Shown in pieces: positions 29,870 through 41,290 of a stretch of 64,000 nt of DNA (the first letter of the stretch is position 1; every line of letters starts with the position of its first letter). Under the pieces are notes generated by a model. That model saw only the letters and a program-made list of their open reading frames with translations. It did not search any database and was not told where the DNA came from. The stretch covers positions 1,944,501 through 2,008,500 of the forward strand of contig NC_085132.1 of assembly GCF_030269925.1 (NCBI RefSeq). The letters are read 5' to 3'. A program made the position numbers and the translations under genes. The stretch comes from Bombyx mori (Eukaryota; Arthropoda; Insecta; Lepidoptera; Bombycidae).

Positions 29870-31216
29870 CAGTGATGGGCGTAACTAGTTACTTTTGTAA
29901 TCTAATTAGTAATTACTAATTAGATTTTTATTATTATATAGTTTAATTAAACTACATAATAATTTAATTACAATGTATCTGATTATGTAGAAATCAATTA
30001 CATTGTAATTAGAATTACTTTGGATGTGAAAGTAATTGAATACAATGTATTTAATTGCAATATAACTAAATTACAATTTAACCTAATTACATAGTAGTCA
30101 AATACATCGTAAATCGTAATTACTTTGAATATAACACTCATATTTATATATACTAGAGGTCCCGCAGTAGTCGAAATTCGACTATAATAATTAATTGGAA
30201 TTGTAAGTTTGTACACTATTATGATTGTATTTTATACTTCTATAATCACAAATTTCGCCAAGACTACACTATAAAAAATATTAACAAAGACAAACAATAT
30301 TTAATCTATTCTCAATTTGACAATAGACGTCAAGAACAAAAGTTTGACAATAAATAGTATGCATGCGTGTGTGCGTCAAATACATGGTATGTAGTGTGTG
30401 TAATGTTTTCTTTATTGATTTAATATATCTTTTATGCATTATTTAAAAAAATATTAGCATTGTGCACTTCTTCTCTATATTCTCTATAAGTGTGGAAAAT
30501 TTCATACTCCTCCGTCCGCACAATTTTCGTAAAAAGGGATACAAAGTTTTTGCTTCACGTATTAATATATAGATCATACATCGATTTTTTAGATAAGTAG
30601 ATTTTATGTACTTCAATAAAAATAAATAGGTAAGGCTCACTTCATCATGAACTAGAAAGGAAGGTGTGCGGGGTGGGGGACGACCTTGCTTTTTCTTTTC
30701 GACTTTTTTTTTGTTTTCGTACTCTATGATTAATTGCCCGAAAGCCAACCAACCGCCTGTCAGACGAAATGTTTGAAAAAAGAGTCATATTAAAAGTAAT
30801 TTAAAGTATAAATCAGCAAAATACTTAATGTTTGTTTAATTTAATCTGCCAATGATTAATTTTTAAAAAATTACGTAAAATAATAAAGGATTTAAAAAAA
30901 AAAGTATATAACATGTGTTTCATTTTTGTGTTTGTCAAAAAGGCTGGACATTTTTTGTAAGGTTACCTAACTTATCATAACAGAATAGTTATGTGATCAA
31001 TTATCAGTAATTACAAGTAATTTGTTTCAAATACATAAGTAATCTGTTACAGTTAATGTAATTAGATTAATTTATAATCGAATTAATTTATAACTGATTA
31101 CAATAAGTACTCGCTGTAATCAGTTACTTAAGTAACCTGTTACAAAGTATCTCAATTACCAATTACAATGTAACTAATTTGTAATTATTAATCTGATTAC
31201 TTTTTGCCCATCACTG
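29870..31216. mobile_element. Non-autonomous hAT-type element
   Basis: Terminal inverted repeats start cagtgatgggc on both strands and continue into similar taatta-rich subterminal repeats. The flanks tttgaagg (29862-29869) and cttgaagg (31217-31224) match at 7 of 8 bases, the duplication length expected of hAT. No transposase is seen. A Helitron-like copy lies inside. Confidence 0.8.
30153..30573 (-). mobile_element. Helitron-like element (family A) inside the hAT element
   Basis: Minus strand starts A|TCTATATATTAATACGTG and ends CTAG|T with the tagtcgaaattcgacta palindrome 14 bp before the end. Confidence 0.68.
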
Positions 31217-31372
31217 CTTGAAGGGTGGGGTAGCCGTTGTACTGAGACCTTAGAACTTATATCTCAAGGTGGGTAGCGCATTTACGTTGTCGATGTCTTT
31301 GGGCTCCAGTAACCACTTAATACCAGGTGGGCTGTGGGCTCGTCAACCCATCTAAGCAATAAATAATAATAA

Positions 31373-31612
31373 AACACTATGTTATGCATTGGGAAAAAAA
31401 TATTACGAGCAAAGTTTGTGCTTGTAAATTGATGTAATGATGATAACTGGGAACTATCCCTTTAACGTTATCCTATCCTAACGTTATAGTATATCCTTAA
31501 AGTAGCAAGGCGAAATATGTTAATAGTTTTTTTTATTTATAAGCCACATTATTACCGTCGAAGACTTCCAAGCTTTCGGCCCACTTTATGATAACTGGTT
31601 ACAGCCGCCAAT
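31373..31612. other. No gene recognised
   Basis: AT-rich spacer before the target duplication of the next LINE copy. Confidence 0.4.
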
Positions 31613-31628
31613 AGATCCCGACAATGCT

Positions 31629-32676
31629 TTTGTTTTTTTTTTTCGGGCCGAGGGCCGAACCTCCTACGAGGTCCCCGCGCCTAGGGGGCACGCGGGGTAT
31701 GTGAGACTTAACGATCTGCAGGTGTTGAGAGCAGATCGCGGGCCCAAGGATTTTAGGGCCCACCCACTAAACGACTCCCCTGCACTCTTACACCCGACGT
31801 CCGATCTTCGTCCGGGCTCAGAACCTGGACAGAGTAGGGGGGTTCCCGCGGTCAACACTACAACCAGACACGCGGCGCCACCCCGAGGACGCCCGACCGA
31901 CGGGTCGTCGAGGCGATAGTCGACGACCAACGACGTCGGTCTCCGCGGTACGGCGGCCCTACCAGGCCGCCCGGGCGGTGCCGCTGGTGTTCCGGGATAC
32001 CCCGCTGGGCCAGAACCAGCCTGCCGGGTCGGAACGCGATACACCGCCGACCGGGTTGCTCTTCAACAGTATGTTCGGCGACGACAGCGACGACGAAAAT
32101 GCGGACCGCATCGCAGTCCGCAGCCGCCGACGCGCCGTCCCGTCCTCCTGGTGCCAGCGCGCTAGAGTGACGGTAGCGTGCGGCGCAGCCTCAACCCCCT
32201 TAGGTCGCCCCGTGACCATCACCGGGAGGAGACTGCCTCCTCATAGGGGCTGGAGCTGGACAAACGCCCTCCTCCGACCCCCGGCCCGACGGCGGCGGCA
32301 CGGCGCCGAGAGGGAAGAAGAGCTCTCCCTCTCCCGTTCCGCCGCCTCCTTCTGCGAGATGGTGGACTCGCAGAAGTCGAGCATCACCTGCCAGGACTCG
32401 TCGCTGCCGAGCATCGTAGCCACGACGGTCGGAAGCGACAAGTCCGGTCCTATTTTTGCAACGAGGACGCGGCGCTGCTCCGCGAAAGCGGGGCAGTACG
32501 CGAGCGTGTGCTCCGCCGTGTCCTCGTTGCAGCCACTGCAGTGGTGGCACTTCGGAGTCGGCTCCCTCCGGGCGACGAGGTGCAGGTAGCGACCGAAACA
32601 GCCGTGTCCCGTGAGCACCTGCGTCGCTCGGAAGGCGAGACGTCCTCGGTCGCGATTTACCCAGTCCGAGAGGACC
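31629..32676 (-). pseudogene. 5'-truncated R1-clade LINE of a second family
   Basis: Minus strand encodes LTGHGCFGRYLHLVARREPT, then CHHCSGCNEDTAEHTLAYCP and DESWQVMLDFCESTISQKEA. This is the same C-terminal zinc finger and tail as ORF2 of the 45-52 kb element, but clearly diverged, with a different GC-rich 3' UTR and a T-run. It is bounded by the 16-bp agatcccgacaatgct at 31613-31628 and 32677-32692. Only the last part of ORF2 remains. Confidence 0.88.
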
Positions 32677-32895
32677 AGATCCCGACAATGCTAGGTCAAC
32701 TAAAATCGGATCAGTCGTATTTCAGAAGATGCGTACACAGCCTCTTACATCTAAAGCTATTTTTAGTCCGCCTTACTTAATACCTTTTTTTTTTCAATTC
32801 AAGGCCTAACATTTGCATACAGTGATGACGTCACATCTGCGTCTTAAAACTGTAGGAGAGACTTAACAAACAATTGGCTCAAGTGTCCTAATATA

Positions 32896-33379
32896 TCTAT
32901 ATATATTAATACGTGAAGCAAAAACTTTGTACCCCTTTTTACGAAAATTGCGCAGACGGAGGAGTATGAAATTTCCCATACTTATAGAGAATATAGAGAA
33001 GGAGTGTAGGATGTTAGTATTTTTTTTTAATTATGCATAAAATACATTACATTAATAAAAAAAAGATTACACACACTACCATCTATTTGACACACTCACG
33101 CATGCATACTATTTGTTTATTGTCAAACTTTTCTTATTGTTTAAAGTCTGTAGTCAAATTGAGAATAGATTAAATATTGTTTGTCTTTATTAATCATAGA
33201 CCTATATAGTATACTTCAGTGTTATTAATATTATTATTTTTCTAAAGTTTAGTCTTGGCGAAGCCTGTGTTTAGAAGTATTTTATGTGATTATGGTCTTT
33301 GACAATACAATCATAAAAAATTTCAAACTTATAATTTCAATTAATTATAGTCGAATTTCGACTACCGGGGCACCACTAG
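32896..33379 (+). mobile_element. Helitron-like element (family A)
   Basis: Starts tctatatatattaatacgtg and ends with the palindrome tagtcgaatttcgacta and ccactag|T. It is the best uninterrupted plus-strand copy. Confidence 0.65.
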
Positions 33380-33530
33380 TATAATTTAATTATACTAAAA
33401 TATATAATCAGCTAAAACAAAAACAAAAAAAAAAAACAACATTGCATTTATCCGTTCTCAAATCTCATTCTACGATACTCTTCAAACGTTAACGAAACGT
33501 GAAAGTGAAATTAAATCCAATTCCAACAAC

Positions 33531-33533
<3 letters not shown>

Positions 33534-33563
<30 letters not shown>
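33534..33563. repeat. (GA)n microsatellite
   Basis: Nearly pure GA run. Confidence 0.9.
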
Positions 33564-33565
<2 letters not shown>

Positions 33566-33924
33566 GCTCGCGATTCACACAACGGAGAAATGTTGTAATT
33601 GAACTTTGCAGTATAATAAGCACGTGCCACTAAAATCCCGGCCAGAGTAATCTATATATTAATACGTGAAGGAAAAACTTTGTATTCCTTTTTACGAAAA
33701 TTGCGCGGACGGAAGAGTATGAAATTTCCCACATTTATAGAGAAATATAGAGGAGTGCCGAATGTTATTTTTTTTTAAGATAATGCATAAAAGATACATT
33801 AAATCAATAAAGAAAACATTACACACACTACCATGTATTTGACGCACACACGGATGCATACTATTTATTTATTGTCAAACTTTTGTTCTTGACGTCGGTT
33901 GTCAAATTGAGAATAGATTAAATA

Positions 33925-35181
33925 CGAGGGCTGCACTAAAAGTATCGGGAATGGAATATTTCCAGTGTTCCTGTCATATTAAAACCTTTTTAATTGAAAA
34001 CTCCTTGGTTTTAAAAATCGAATACCATTTATTTATTTAAAAAAATATTCTCGGTCTTGTCACGAGGTTTTGTCAAACTTGTTTAGTCGTTGAGAAAATG
34101 GAATTGACTCGAGAAAATTCAAGAGCGATGATTTATTATGACTTTCGAAGTGGTTTAACACAAAAACAGTGTGTTGACCGGATGATTTCTGCATTTGGTG
34201 ATGAAGCCCCATCCAAAACCACAATTTATCGCTGGTTTGCTGAGTTTCAACGTGGACGTGTCAAGCTCAGTGATGATCCCCGTCAAGGTCGTCCAAAAAC
34301 TGCAGTCACCCAAGAAAACGTTGATGCTGTGCGTAAGCTGATTGAGGAAGATCGACATGTGACATACCGCGAAATTCAGGCAACTTTAGACATTGGCATG
34401 AGTCAAATACAAATAATCTTGCATGAACAATTAGGTGTAAAAAAGTTGTTTTCCCGATGGATACCGCATTCGCTCTGTGAAGAGCAAAAAGCGGCTCGCG
34501 TTACTTGGTGCGTCAGAACTCTCGAAAGATTCCACGCAGGATCCTCAAATGCTGTATACAACATTGTATCAGGTGACGAATCCTGGATATACACGTACGA
34601 ACCCGAAACAAAAAACCAGTCACGAGTTTGGGTGTTCGAAAATGAGTTAAAGCCAACAAAAATTGTTCGTTCACGGAGTGTTGCAAAAAAATGGTGGCCA
34701 CGTTTGTCTCCAAAACCGGCCATGTTACGACTATTCCTCTTGAGGGACAAAGAACGGTTAATGCAGAATGGTATGCTAGCATTTGTTTGCCACAGGTCGT
34801 TTCTGAACTCCGTAAAGAGAACTGCAACCGCCGCATCATCCTCCATCACGACAATGCGAGTTCTCACACCGCGCACAGAACAAAATAGTTTTTAGAGCAA
34901 GAAAACATAGAATTATTAGACCATACGGCGTACATACCCGACCTAATCCCTAATGATTTCTATACTTTCCCTAAAATAAAGAATAAATTGCGTGGACAGA
35001 GATTTTCATCACCTGAAGAAGCTGTGGACGCCTACAAAACGGCCATTTTGGAGACCCCAACTTCCGAATGGAATGGTTGCTTCAATGATTGGTTCCATCG
35101 TATGGAAAAATGTGTCAAATTTCGCGGAGAATACTTCGAAAAGCAATAAATACATTTTTAAATAGTAATCTTGTGTCTTGG
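33925..35181 (+). mobile_element. mariner-family transposon, broken
   Basis: 1257 bp inserted at a TA (33923-33924) repeated at 35182-35183. The left end reads cgagggctgcactaaaagta, a mariner-like terminal repeat. The right end (revcomp ccaagacacaagatta) does not match it. It encodes one transposase, described separately. Confidence 0.85.
34098..35149 (+). pseudogene. mariner transposase, frameshifted
   Basis: Starts MELTRENSRAMIYYDFRSGL. The N-terminal helix-turn-helix region is followed by the linker motif (here WIPHSL) and the first catalytic aspartate in SGDESWIY. The frame breaks at an A-run near 34684-34690. The next frame continues VATFVSKTGHVTTIPLEG and the second aspartate region HHDNASSH to a TAG at 34886-34888. 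After that stop the same frame has YIPDLIPNDFYTFPK (third catalytic aspartate position) and MEKCVKFRGEYF, ending near 35149. One frameshift plus one nonsense codon make it inactive. Confidence 0.85.
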
Positions 35182-35459
35182 TATTGTTTGTCTTTATTAA
35201 CATTTTTCTACAGTGTTAGTCTTGGCGAAATTTGTGATTATAGAAGTGTGTCTTTGAAAATAGAATCTTAATAGTGTACAAACTTATAATTTCAATTAAT
35301 TATAGTCGAATTTCGACTACCGGGTGACCACTAGTTTATATTATTAAACAAGATACATTGTTTGCGCTATCTGCAATGGATACATCGCATTAATATTTTT
35401 GAACGTAATTGCGAGCGCATCGATATAGTCCCGCCTCTCCCCTCTTATATCAATGTCAT

Positions 35460-35654
35460 TATAAAGTCGAGTTTGAATCGTGCGCAGGAAAATTGTGCGA
35501 TCGCGAAAAATAGTAGTGAATATTGAGTGCAGCTAATTAATTACTGAAAAAACTGAAAGTGTTCATCGAGATAAAAAGAAGGAAGACAGGAGTGGCCACT
35601 CTAGGAAGATAGTGCTACAAAATATTATTATAAGTACAAAGATACAGACCTTCG
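35460..35654 (+). promoter_or_regulatory. Possible TATA promoter and non-coding first exon
   Basis: TATAAAG at 35460-35466, a possible start about 30 bp on, and a strong donor-like cttcg|gtgagt at 35654/35655. The interval is less AT-rich than its surroundings and is not an obvious repeat. Speculative. Confidence 0.25.
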
Positions 35655-35748
35655 GTGAGTTCCTAACAATCTACCAAGTATCTTATCGATTGCGCTCTAA
35701 ATCTAAAAACTGAAGAACCAAGCCCAACCATACATATATATGTAGTGG

Positions 35749-36118
35749 TTAACGACTTTTAATAATATTAAGACGTTGTTTTGACTATTATTTTAAATGA
35801 TGAAATGTTGTTTTTATAAATATCACAAAATGAAGGGTAGACTCCGTAACGCCACAGTATAAAATGGCGGTACGTGGACAGAGTCGTGGCATTCCGTGTC
35901 AGACAGTCATTCCGTCCATCTCAGTCAGTGAGTCTCTGACAGTCAGTCAGTCAGTCAGTCAGTCGGTCTGTCGGTATGTGCAACGAAACTGTCGGTTTAT
36001 CCTGTCATTGTGAAAGTTGTGTGTGTTGAGTTTCAATAATTATTATTGAAAAGTTTTATTGACTAAACTGAGTTCAATCGAATACGAGTGATAACGGAAA
36101 CTACCGCTCAGCCATCCC
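35749..36118 (+). repeat. Unclassified 0.37-kb dispersed repeat (copy 2)
   Basis: Inverted relative of 22985-23379; shares gtggttaacgacttttaa, ggcggtacgtggacagagtc, a cagt microsatellite and agccatccctga. Confidence 0.75.
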
Positions 36119-36378
36119 TGACGTTAGCCAACATATAAGATAATATATATGCAAGAAAACTAACTATTTTAACACTATCGATTAGAACCTGGCGCAGTCC
36201 AGTCGACATCAGTAAATACTTAATTATATTGTTTTCTTCCATCAGCCATTCTTCATGTAGCCAGTTCAATTGACCTATATAAATACTACCAGATTTCAAA
36301 GATCTTAAAACTAAGTACTAAAACGTAAACAAATCCTTTAAAAAATATCGTCATTCGCCATTGCCGAAATTAATTTAT

Positions 36379-36545
36379 CTCAAATTCAAATTCAAAATCA
36401 TTTATTTCAACTTAGATGTCAGTATGACACACTTGTTGAATGTCAAAATATAAATAACAATGTTAACTCTACCACCGGTTCCAAAAAAAGCCACAGTCCG
36501 GAGATGAACCGACGAAACAAACTCAGCGGGCTTTTTTTTTTTCAA
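36379..36545 (-). repeat. Retroposon ending in TTTGAATT-like repeats
   Basis: Reverse of the element nested at 2668-2868: caaattcaaattcaaaatca, then ctctaccaccggttcc and aaactcagcgggcttttt. Confidence 0.7.
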
Positions 36546-36887
36546 ATATTTTTTTTTTTAAATAAATAAAAATATTTACAATAAAGGAAAAAAAAAGTCA
36601 AAAAATACAAATTTCTTCATCTTGCATCCTCTCATTTAAACTTCACACTGTCGTTGATAGCTTGAAAGCGATAATCGTAACGTAAGTACAAAATATAAAT
36701 ATAAATAACAATCCGTAGTTTAACAACCCTAGACCGTAGTAAAGCTCCAATTTAATCTGTCGAATAACAATTTTATGTTGGTTTTATGTCACGAATTTGT
36801 CTCATTCTAGAAACTTCAGCCAACGGTAGTGATGTGACATAATCGGGGTTATTCAAAAATACGACAACTACTATTCGAAAAATTCGT

Positions 36888-37133
36888 ATTTTTTTTTTAT
36901 GGCTTAGATGGGTGGACGAACTCACAGCCCGCCTGGCGTTAAGTGGTTACTGGAGCCCATGGACATCTACAACGTAAATGCGCCACCCACCTTGAGATAT
37001 AAGTTCTAAGATCTCAATATAGTTACAACGGCTGCTCCACCCTTCAAACCGAAACGCATTACTGCTTCACGGCAGAAATAGGCAGGGTGGTGGTACCTAC
37101 CCGCGCGGACTCACAAGAGGTCCTACCACCAGT
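36888..37133 (-). repeat. Bm1-type SINE, headless
   Basis: Reversed tail (tttatggcttagatgggtgg) to gtcctaccaccagta; well preserved. Confidence 0.88.
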
Positions 37134-37284
37134 ATTGAAAGTATAGATTTCAAGGTGAATCGAGGCAAGCCGTGATGATCCAATAGTGCATTTGTCTTCT
37201 TTTTCTCTCTCTTACCAGCGCCGTGGACGACTTTTATCAATATTTCATCAAGAAGTTGCGATATTTATGACTTGGCAGTTACAA

Positions 37285-37507
37285 CTTTTTTTTTATTGCC
37301 CTTGTATGCAGACGAGCGTACGGCCCACCTGATGGTGAGTGGTTACCGTCGCTCCTGGACTTCAGAAATGCCAGGAGCAGAGTCAAGCCGCTGCCTACCG
37401 CTTAATACTCTCCACAAGCCTCGTTTGAAGAAGGACATGTTATAGTGCTCGGAAAACACCGAGGTGGGGAGCTCATTCCATAGCCGGATGGTACGTGGCA
37501 AGAAACT
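37285..37507 (-). repeat. 5'-truncated Jockey/CR1-type LINE
   Basis: T-run, cctgatggtgagtggttacc, then the reversed last codons (ctcgtttgaagaaggacatg) to ccggatggtacgtggcaag. Confidence 0.82.
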
Positions 37508-38040
37508 GCACCTTAGTTACCTGACCGCAAGTGCGTGTGTCATAACGATAACTGAGCAATGTTTCCATTGTTCACATCATCTACGACAGCATTTAAGATA
37601 ACTTGTAAAGACAAGATTCTAAGCAATAGTTTCTGAACTAGATTTGTGCTCACACAGCATTTGTAGACTTGGCAACAATCCCAAATCCTCGCGTAATTAA
37701 ATTAGTCGCTAAAAAGTTTTTCACTTCCGGGCCAAGAAACTTTCGGCGTGAAAGGGCCTGAAAGGGGGGTTGGGGGGGGGCCACAATGGCAGCCCCTCCG
37801 ATATCCGCTTACTACATACAGCATTGATGTAATCGCACAGCTATAAAACAGTCGAGAGTAAAAGAAATAGTTTACGCAGAGCCTTTTGTACTGAATCGAT
37901 TTTATCGTCACATGAAGAGGGTCTGTGGAAGAGGCACGCAAACCGGAGACCGACGTCGGGTCGTACCGTACCTGCATAAAGGTCGTGAGCTTAAAGAATT
38001 AGAAATAGCTAGTCAATAAAAAACTCAGCATTATTCGAAC
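37508..38040. other. No gene recognised
   Basis: Contains a G/C-run region near 37760-37790 (aggggggttggggggggg) but no coding signal. Confidence 0.4.
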
Positions 38041-38456
38041 TTTTTTTTTATCGCTTAGCTCACAGCCCACCTGTAAGTGTTTACTAGAGCCCATAGACAT
38101 GCAAATGCGCCACCCACCCTGAGATATGAGTTCTAAGGTCTCAGTATAGTTACAACGGCTACCCCACCCTTCGAACCGAAACGCATTACTGCTTCACGGC
38201 GGAAATAGGCGGGGTGGTGGTACCTACCCGTGCGGAGTCACAAAAGGTCCTTACCACCACTGATTACGCAAATTATAATTTTTCGGGTTTGGTTTTTATT
38301 ACACGATGTTATTCCTTCACCGTGGAAGTCAATCGTGAACATTTATTGAGTACGTATTTCATTAGAAAAATTGGTACCCGCCTGCGGGATTCGAACACCG
38401 GTGCATCGCTACATACGAATGCACCGGACGTCTTATCCTTTAGGCCACGAAGACTT
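38041..38456 (-). repeat. Bm1-type SINE with tRNA-like head
   Basis: Most complete copy: reversed tail, body, and head with B-box region gggattcgaacaccggtgca and cttatcctttaggccacgaa. Shows the full roughly 0.42-kb organisation. Confidence 0.9.
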
Positions 38457-38569
38457 CCATTCCAAAATATGTAGAAGTAAATGTTTTGTGGTGATTAGCA
38501 AACCTGTTTTGAAATCTCCTTAAAAAAAAGGCGGTTATCAATTCGAAAAAAAAAACCCGATTTTGAAAC

Positions 38570-38748
38570 ATTCTTTATTGATGCTCCGCTTGTATTGGTC
38601 TTAGCGTGATGTTATATAGCCTATAGCCTTCCTCAATAAATGGGCTATCTAACACTGAAAGAATTTTTCAAATCGGATCAGTAGTTCCTGAGATTAGCTC
38701 GTTCAAACAAACAAACTCTTCAGCTTTATAATATAATATTAGTATAGA
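38570..38748 (-). repeat. Helitron-like repeat (tctatactaat start)
   Basis: Minus strand starts A|TCTATACTAATATTATAAAG. Shares tttttcaaatcgg and agcctatagccttcctcaat with the copy at the right window edge. Confidence 0.5.
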
Positions 38749-38941
38749 TTGAAGAAGAAGAAGAAAAGAAGAAAATTTCTTCTTCTTCTTCTTTCTAGTA
38801 TAGATTAAACAAGTTTTTCGAATGTCTATCGATAAAAATATGTAGAAGTAAATGATTTGTGGTGATTAGCAAACCAGTTTTGAAATCTTCTTGTTTATAT
38901 TAGATTTCTCAAAATTTTAATGTGCTTTGCGATATTTTTAT

Positions 38942-39028
38942 GACGGGTTTGAGCCCCGTGAGCTCACCTACTAGTTAAGGTTCCGCTGGAATAGCCTCTC
39001 AAGGCCATCAGCTTAGGTAGGAAAAAAA
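38942..39028 (+). repeat. Hairpin-tailed retroposon 3' end
   Basis: cgggtttgagccccgtgagc, tagcctctcaaggccatcag and ggtaggaaaaaaa. Confidence 0.7.
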
Positions 39029-39308
39029 ATATGGAATAAACGAAATGAACAACAATCTAAGAAACGAAACGATTTAAAGATAATGGAAGAGACATTCCGA
39101 GTAATTGAAAACGTTAGCGAAACGGATTCCTGAGCCGAACAAATAAATAACTAAACCATCCCGGTATACAGTACAAGATACTATTTCAGTGCCTCTGATG
39201 GAAAAAGTGTCCGGGTATAAAGCTATCTACATTTTTTCCGGATAACTTAACGAAAACTAAAACTTTTTACTCCTAAATGAATTATTCCATTATTTATTTA
39301 TTTATTTA

Positions 39309-39513
39309 CTAGCGACCCGCCCTCGCTTCGCTTCGGAAACTGTAATTTATTATTGATTTCTCCACTATTTAATGGATGTTATTATACATATAAAACTTCC
39401 TCTTCAATCACTCTATCTATTAAAAAAACCGCATCAAAATCCGTTGCGTAGTTTTAAAGATTGAAGCATACATATGGACAGAGAAAGCGAATTTGTTTTA
39501 TACTATATAGTGA
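39309..39513 (-). repeat. Helitron-like element, third family
   Basis: Minus strand reads A|TCACTATATAGTATAAAAC ... GGGCGGGTCGCTAG|T. An inverted copy lies at 40450-40615. Confidence 0.55.
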
Positions 39514-39706
39514 TTTTTATAACTTCATATACTAGAAAGTATAAAGGCGGACTTAATGCCATAGGCATTCTCTAACAGTCTACCTTATATATTTCAACTA
39601 TAAATTTCGTTCTCAAAAATTAAAATACATTACTGTAAAATCGATCACAATTACTTGAACATCTCGTCTCAAGACTTCATTACGTATAGCTCTGTTGATA
39701 ACCTTT

Positions 39707-39947
39707 TATTTATTTAATTATTGCTTAGGTAAGTGGACGAGCTCACGGTCCACCTGGTACTAAGTGATTACCGGAGCCCATAGACTTCTACAACGGAAAT
39801 GGCGCCACCCATTTTTAGACATGAGTCCTAAGATCTCAAGTTCAGTACAACGGCTGCCCCAGCCTTCAAATCGAAACGCATTACCGCTTCACGGGAGAAA
39901 TAGGTGGTGGTACCTACCCGTGTGGACTCACACGACGTTAAAACCTT
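39707..39947 (-). repeat. Bm1-type SINE, diverged
   Basis: Reversed tail (ttattgcttaggtaagtgga) through cccagccttcaaatcgaaac to tgtggactcacacgacg. Confidence 0.78.
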
Positions 39948-40189
39948 TAAAACCAGGTCGAAGCTCCTTGGCAAAACCTATCGGGAAAGGCTAAGAGAAA
40001 CTGAATGATTTCAACTTCAAGATCAAGCATTTGTCTGTAAAAAATCAATGGAATTAAGGCTATTTTCACTATTATCATCTTATCTTATTTTATTATTATT
40101 TATTTATATTTATTTAAAATCTTATTAATTACATAATATTTTTTAAAAAAAATATATTAAAAATACAATTTTTTAAAAACACTATATAA

Positions 40190-40402
40190 AAATAGATTGC
40201 CGCTGATGGCGGTGTCTACGACACAAGCCACCAGTGGTTAGGACTCCAGAGTGAGAAACCTCCTTATATTATTATTATTATTATCTTATGTGAAGGGTAG
40301 GCAACGCACTGGCGTAAACGCTGGTGACCGTGGGCGGCGGTGAATCACTTACCATCAGGTCTTGCTCGTTTGCCTCTTAGTTGTTATAAAAAAAAAAAAA
40401 AA
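40190..40402 (+). repeat. LINE-like 3' tail of another family
   Basis: ggtagg-caacgcactggcgt, ggcggtgaatcacttaccat and ttgcctcttagttgttataa then a long A-run; typical of a poly(A) retroposon end. Family not identified. Confidence 0.45.
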
Positions 40403-40449
40403 AATTTTAGGATCGAAACGCATTGATTTGCACGTTAGGTATAGGTGCA

Positions 40450-40615
40450 TCACTACATAGTATAAAACAAAGTCGCTTTCTCTGTCCCTATGTATGCTTA
40501 AATCTTTAAAACTACGCAACGGATTTTGATGCGGTTTTTTTAAATAGAGAGAGTGATTGAAGAGGAAGGTTTATATATATAATAACATCCATTAAATGCG
40601 AGGGCGGGTCGCTAG
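40450..40615 (+). repeat. Helitron-like element, third family
   Basis: A|TCACTACATAGTATAAAAC start and GGGCGGGTCGCTAG|T end. Confidence 0.55.
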
Positions 40616-40959
40616 TTTACGATAAAACTTAATTAAAAAATGTGCGTACCGAAAAATACCCTATTCCAGACATTTATATATTAAGATGACAAAGATGCGT
40701 TTATAATGTATTCTTTTCACAACTACCTACCTACATATAGATGTATAAACCGTACATATCAATTAGATATTAATCAACAATTAATTGTTTGTGAACTAAT
40801 ATATAATTCGTATTCAGGCCACGTTCTTGCTATAAATTCAAAATAGATCGCGCTCGTATATCAGCAAACGACAGCAATCATGCATTTAACACTGTACTAA
40901 AATGACTAGAATTGAGGGTTGATAGATAAAATCAGCTTTACCTTGGGTGCAAGCTAACC

Positions 40960-41203
40960 TTTTTTATTTATTGCTTAGATGGGCGGACGAGCCCACAGCC
41001 CACCTGGTGTTAATGGGTTACTGGAGCCCATAGTCATCTACAATGTAAATGCCCCACCCACCTTGAGATATAAGTTCTAAGGTCTCAGTATAGTTACAAC
41101 GGCTGCCCCACCCTTCAAACTAAAACGCATTACTGCTTCACAACAGAAATAGACGGGGTGGTGGTACCTACCCGTGCGGACTCACAAGAGGTCCTACCGC
41201 CAA
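40960..41203 (-). repeat. Bm1-type SINE, headless
   Basis: tttatttattgcttagatgg to gtcctaccgccaat. A short plus-strand Bm1 scrap follows at 41230-41290. Confidence 0.85.
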
Positions 41204-41290
41204 TTTTTGCGGGTTTGATTTTTGCAAACCCGAAATACCGTCCTGTCTATTTCTACCGCTAAACCATCACGTGCTATGGTTCAAATAGCA

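Larger units (their letters stand above)
29777..31372 (+). repeat. Bm1-type SINE split by a 1.35-kb hAT-type element
   Basis: 29777-29869 is the first part (actggtggtacgacatctta to ttttgaagg). 31217-31372 is the rest (cttgaagggtggggtagccg to the ctaagcaataaat tail). Confidence 0.85.
33651..35334 (+). mobile_element. Helitron-like element (family A) interrupted by mariner
   Basis: Left part 33651-33924 (A|TCTATATATTAATACGTG on) and right part 35182-35334 (tattgtttgtctttattaac to ccactag|T) join perfectly with the uninterrupted copy at 32896-33379 when the mariner is removed. Confidence 0.68.

Noticed and set aside
31978..32589. 203-codon plus-strand frame
   Set aside because: It is antisense to the decayed R1-clade ORF2 tail, which has the recognisable zinc finger.
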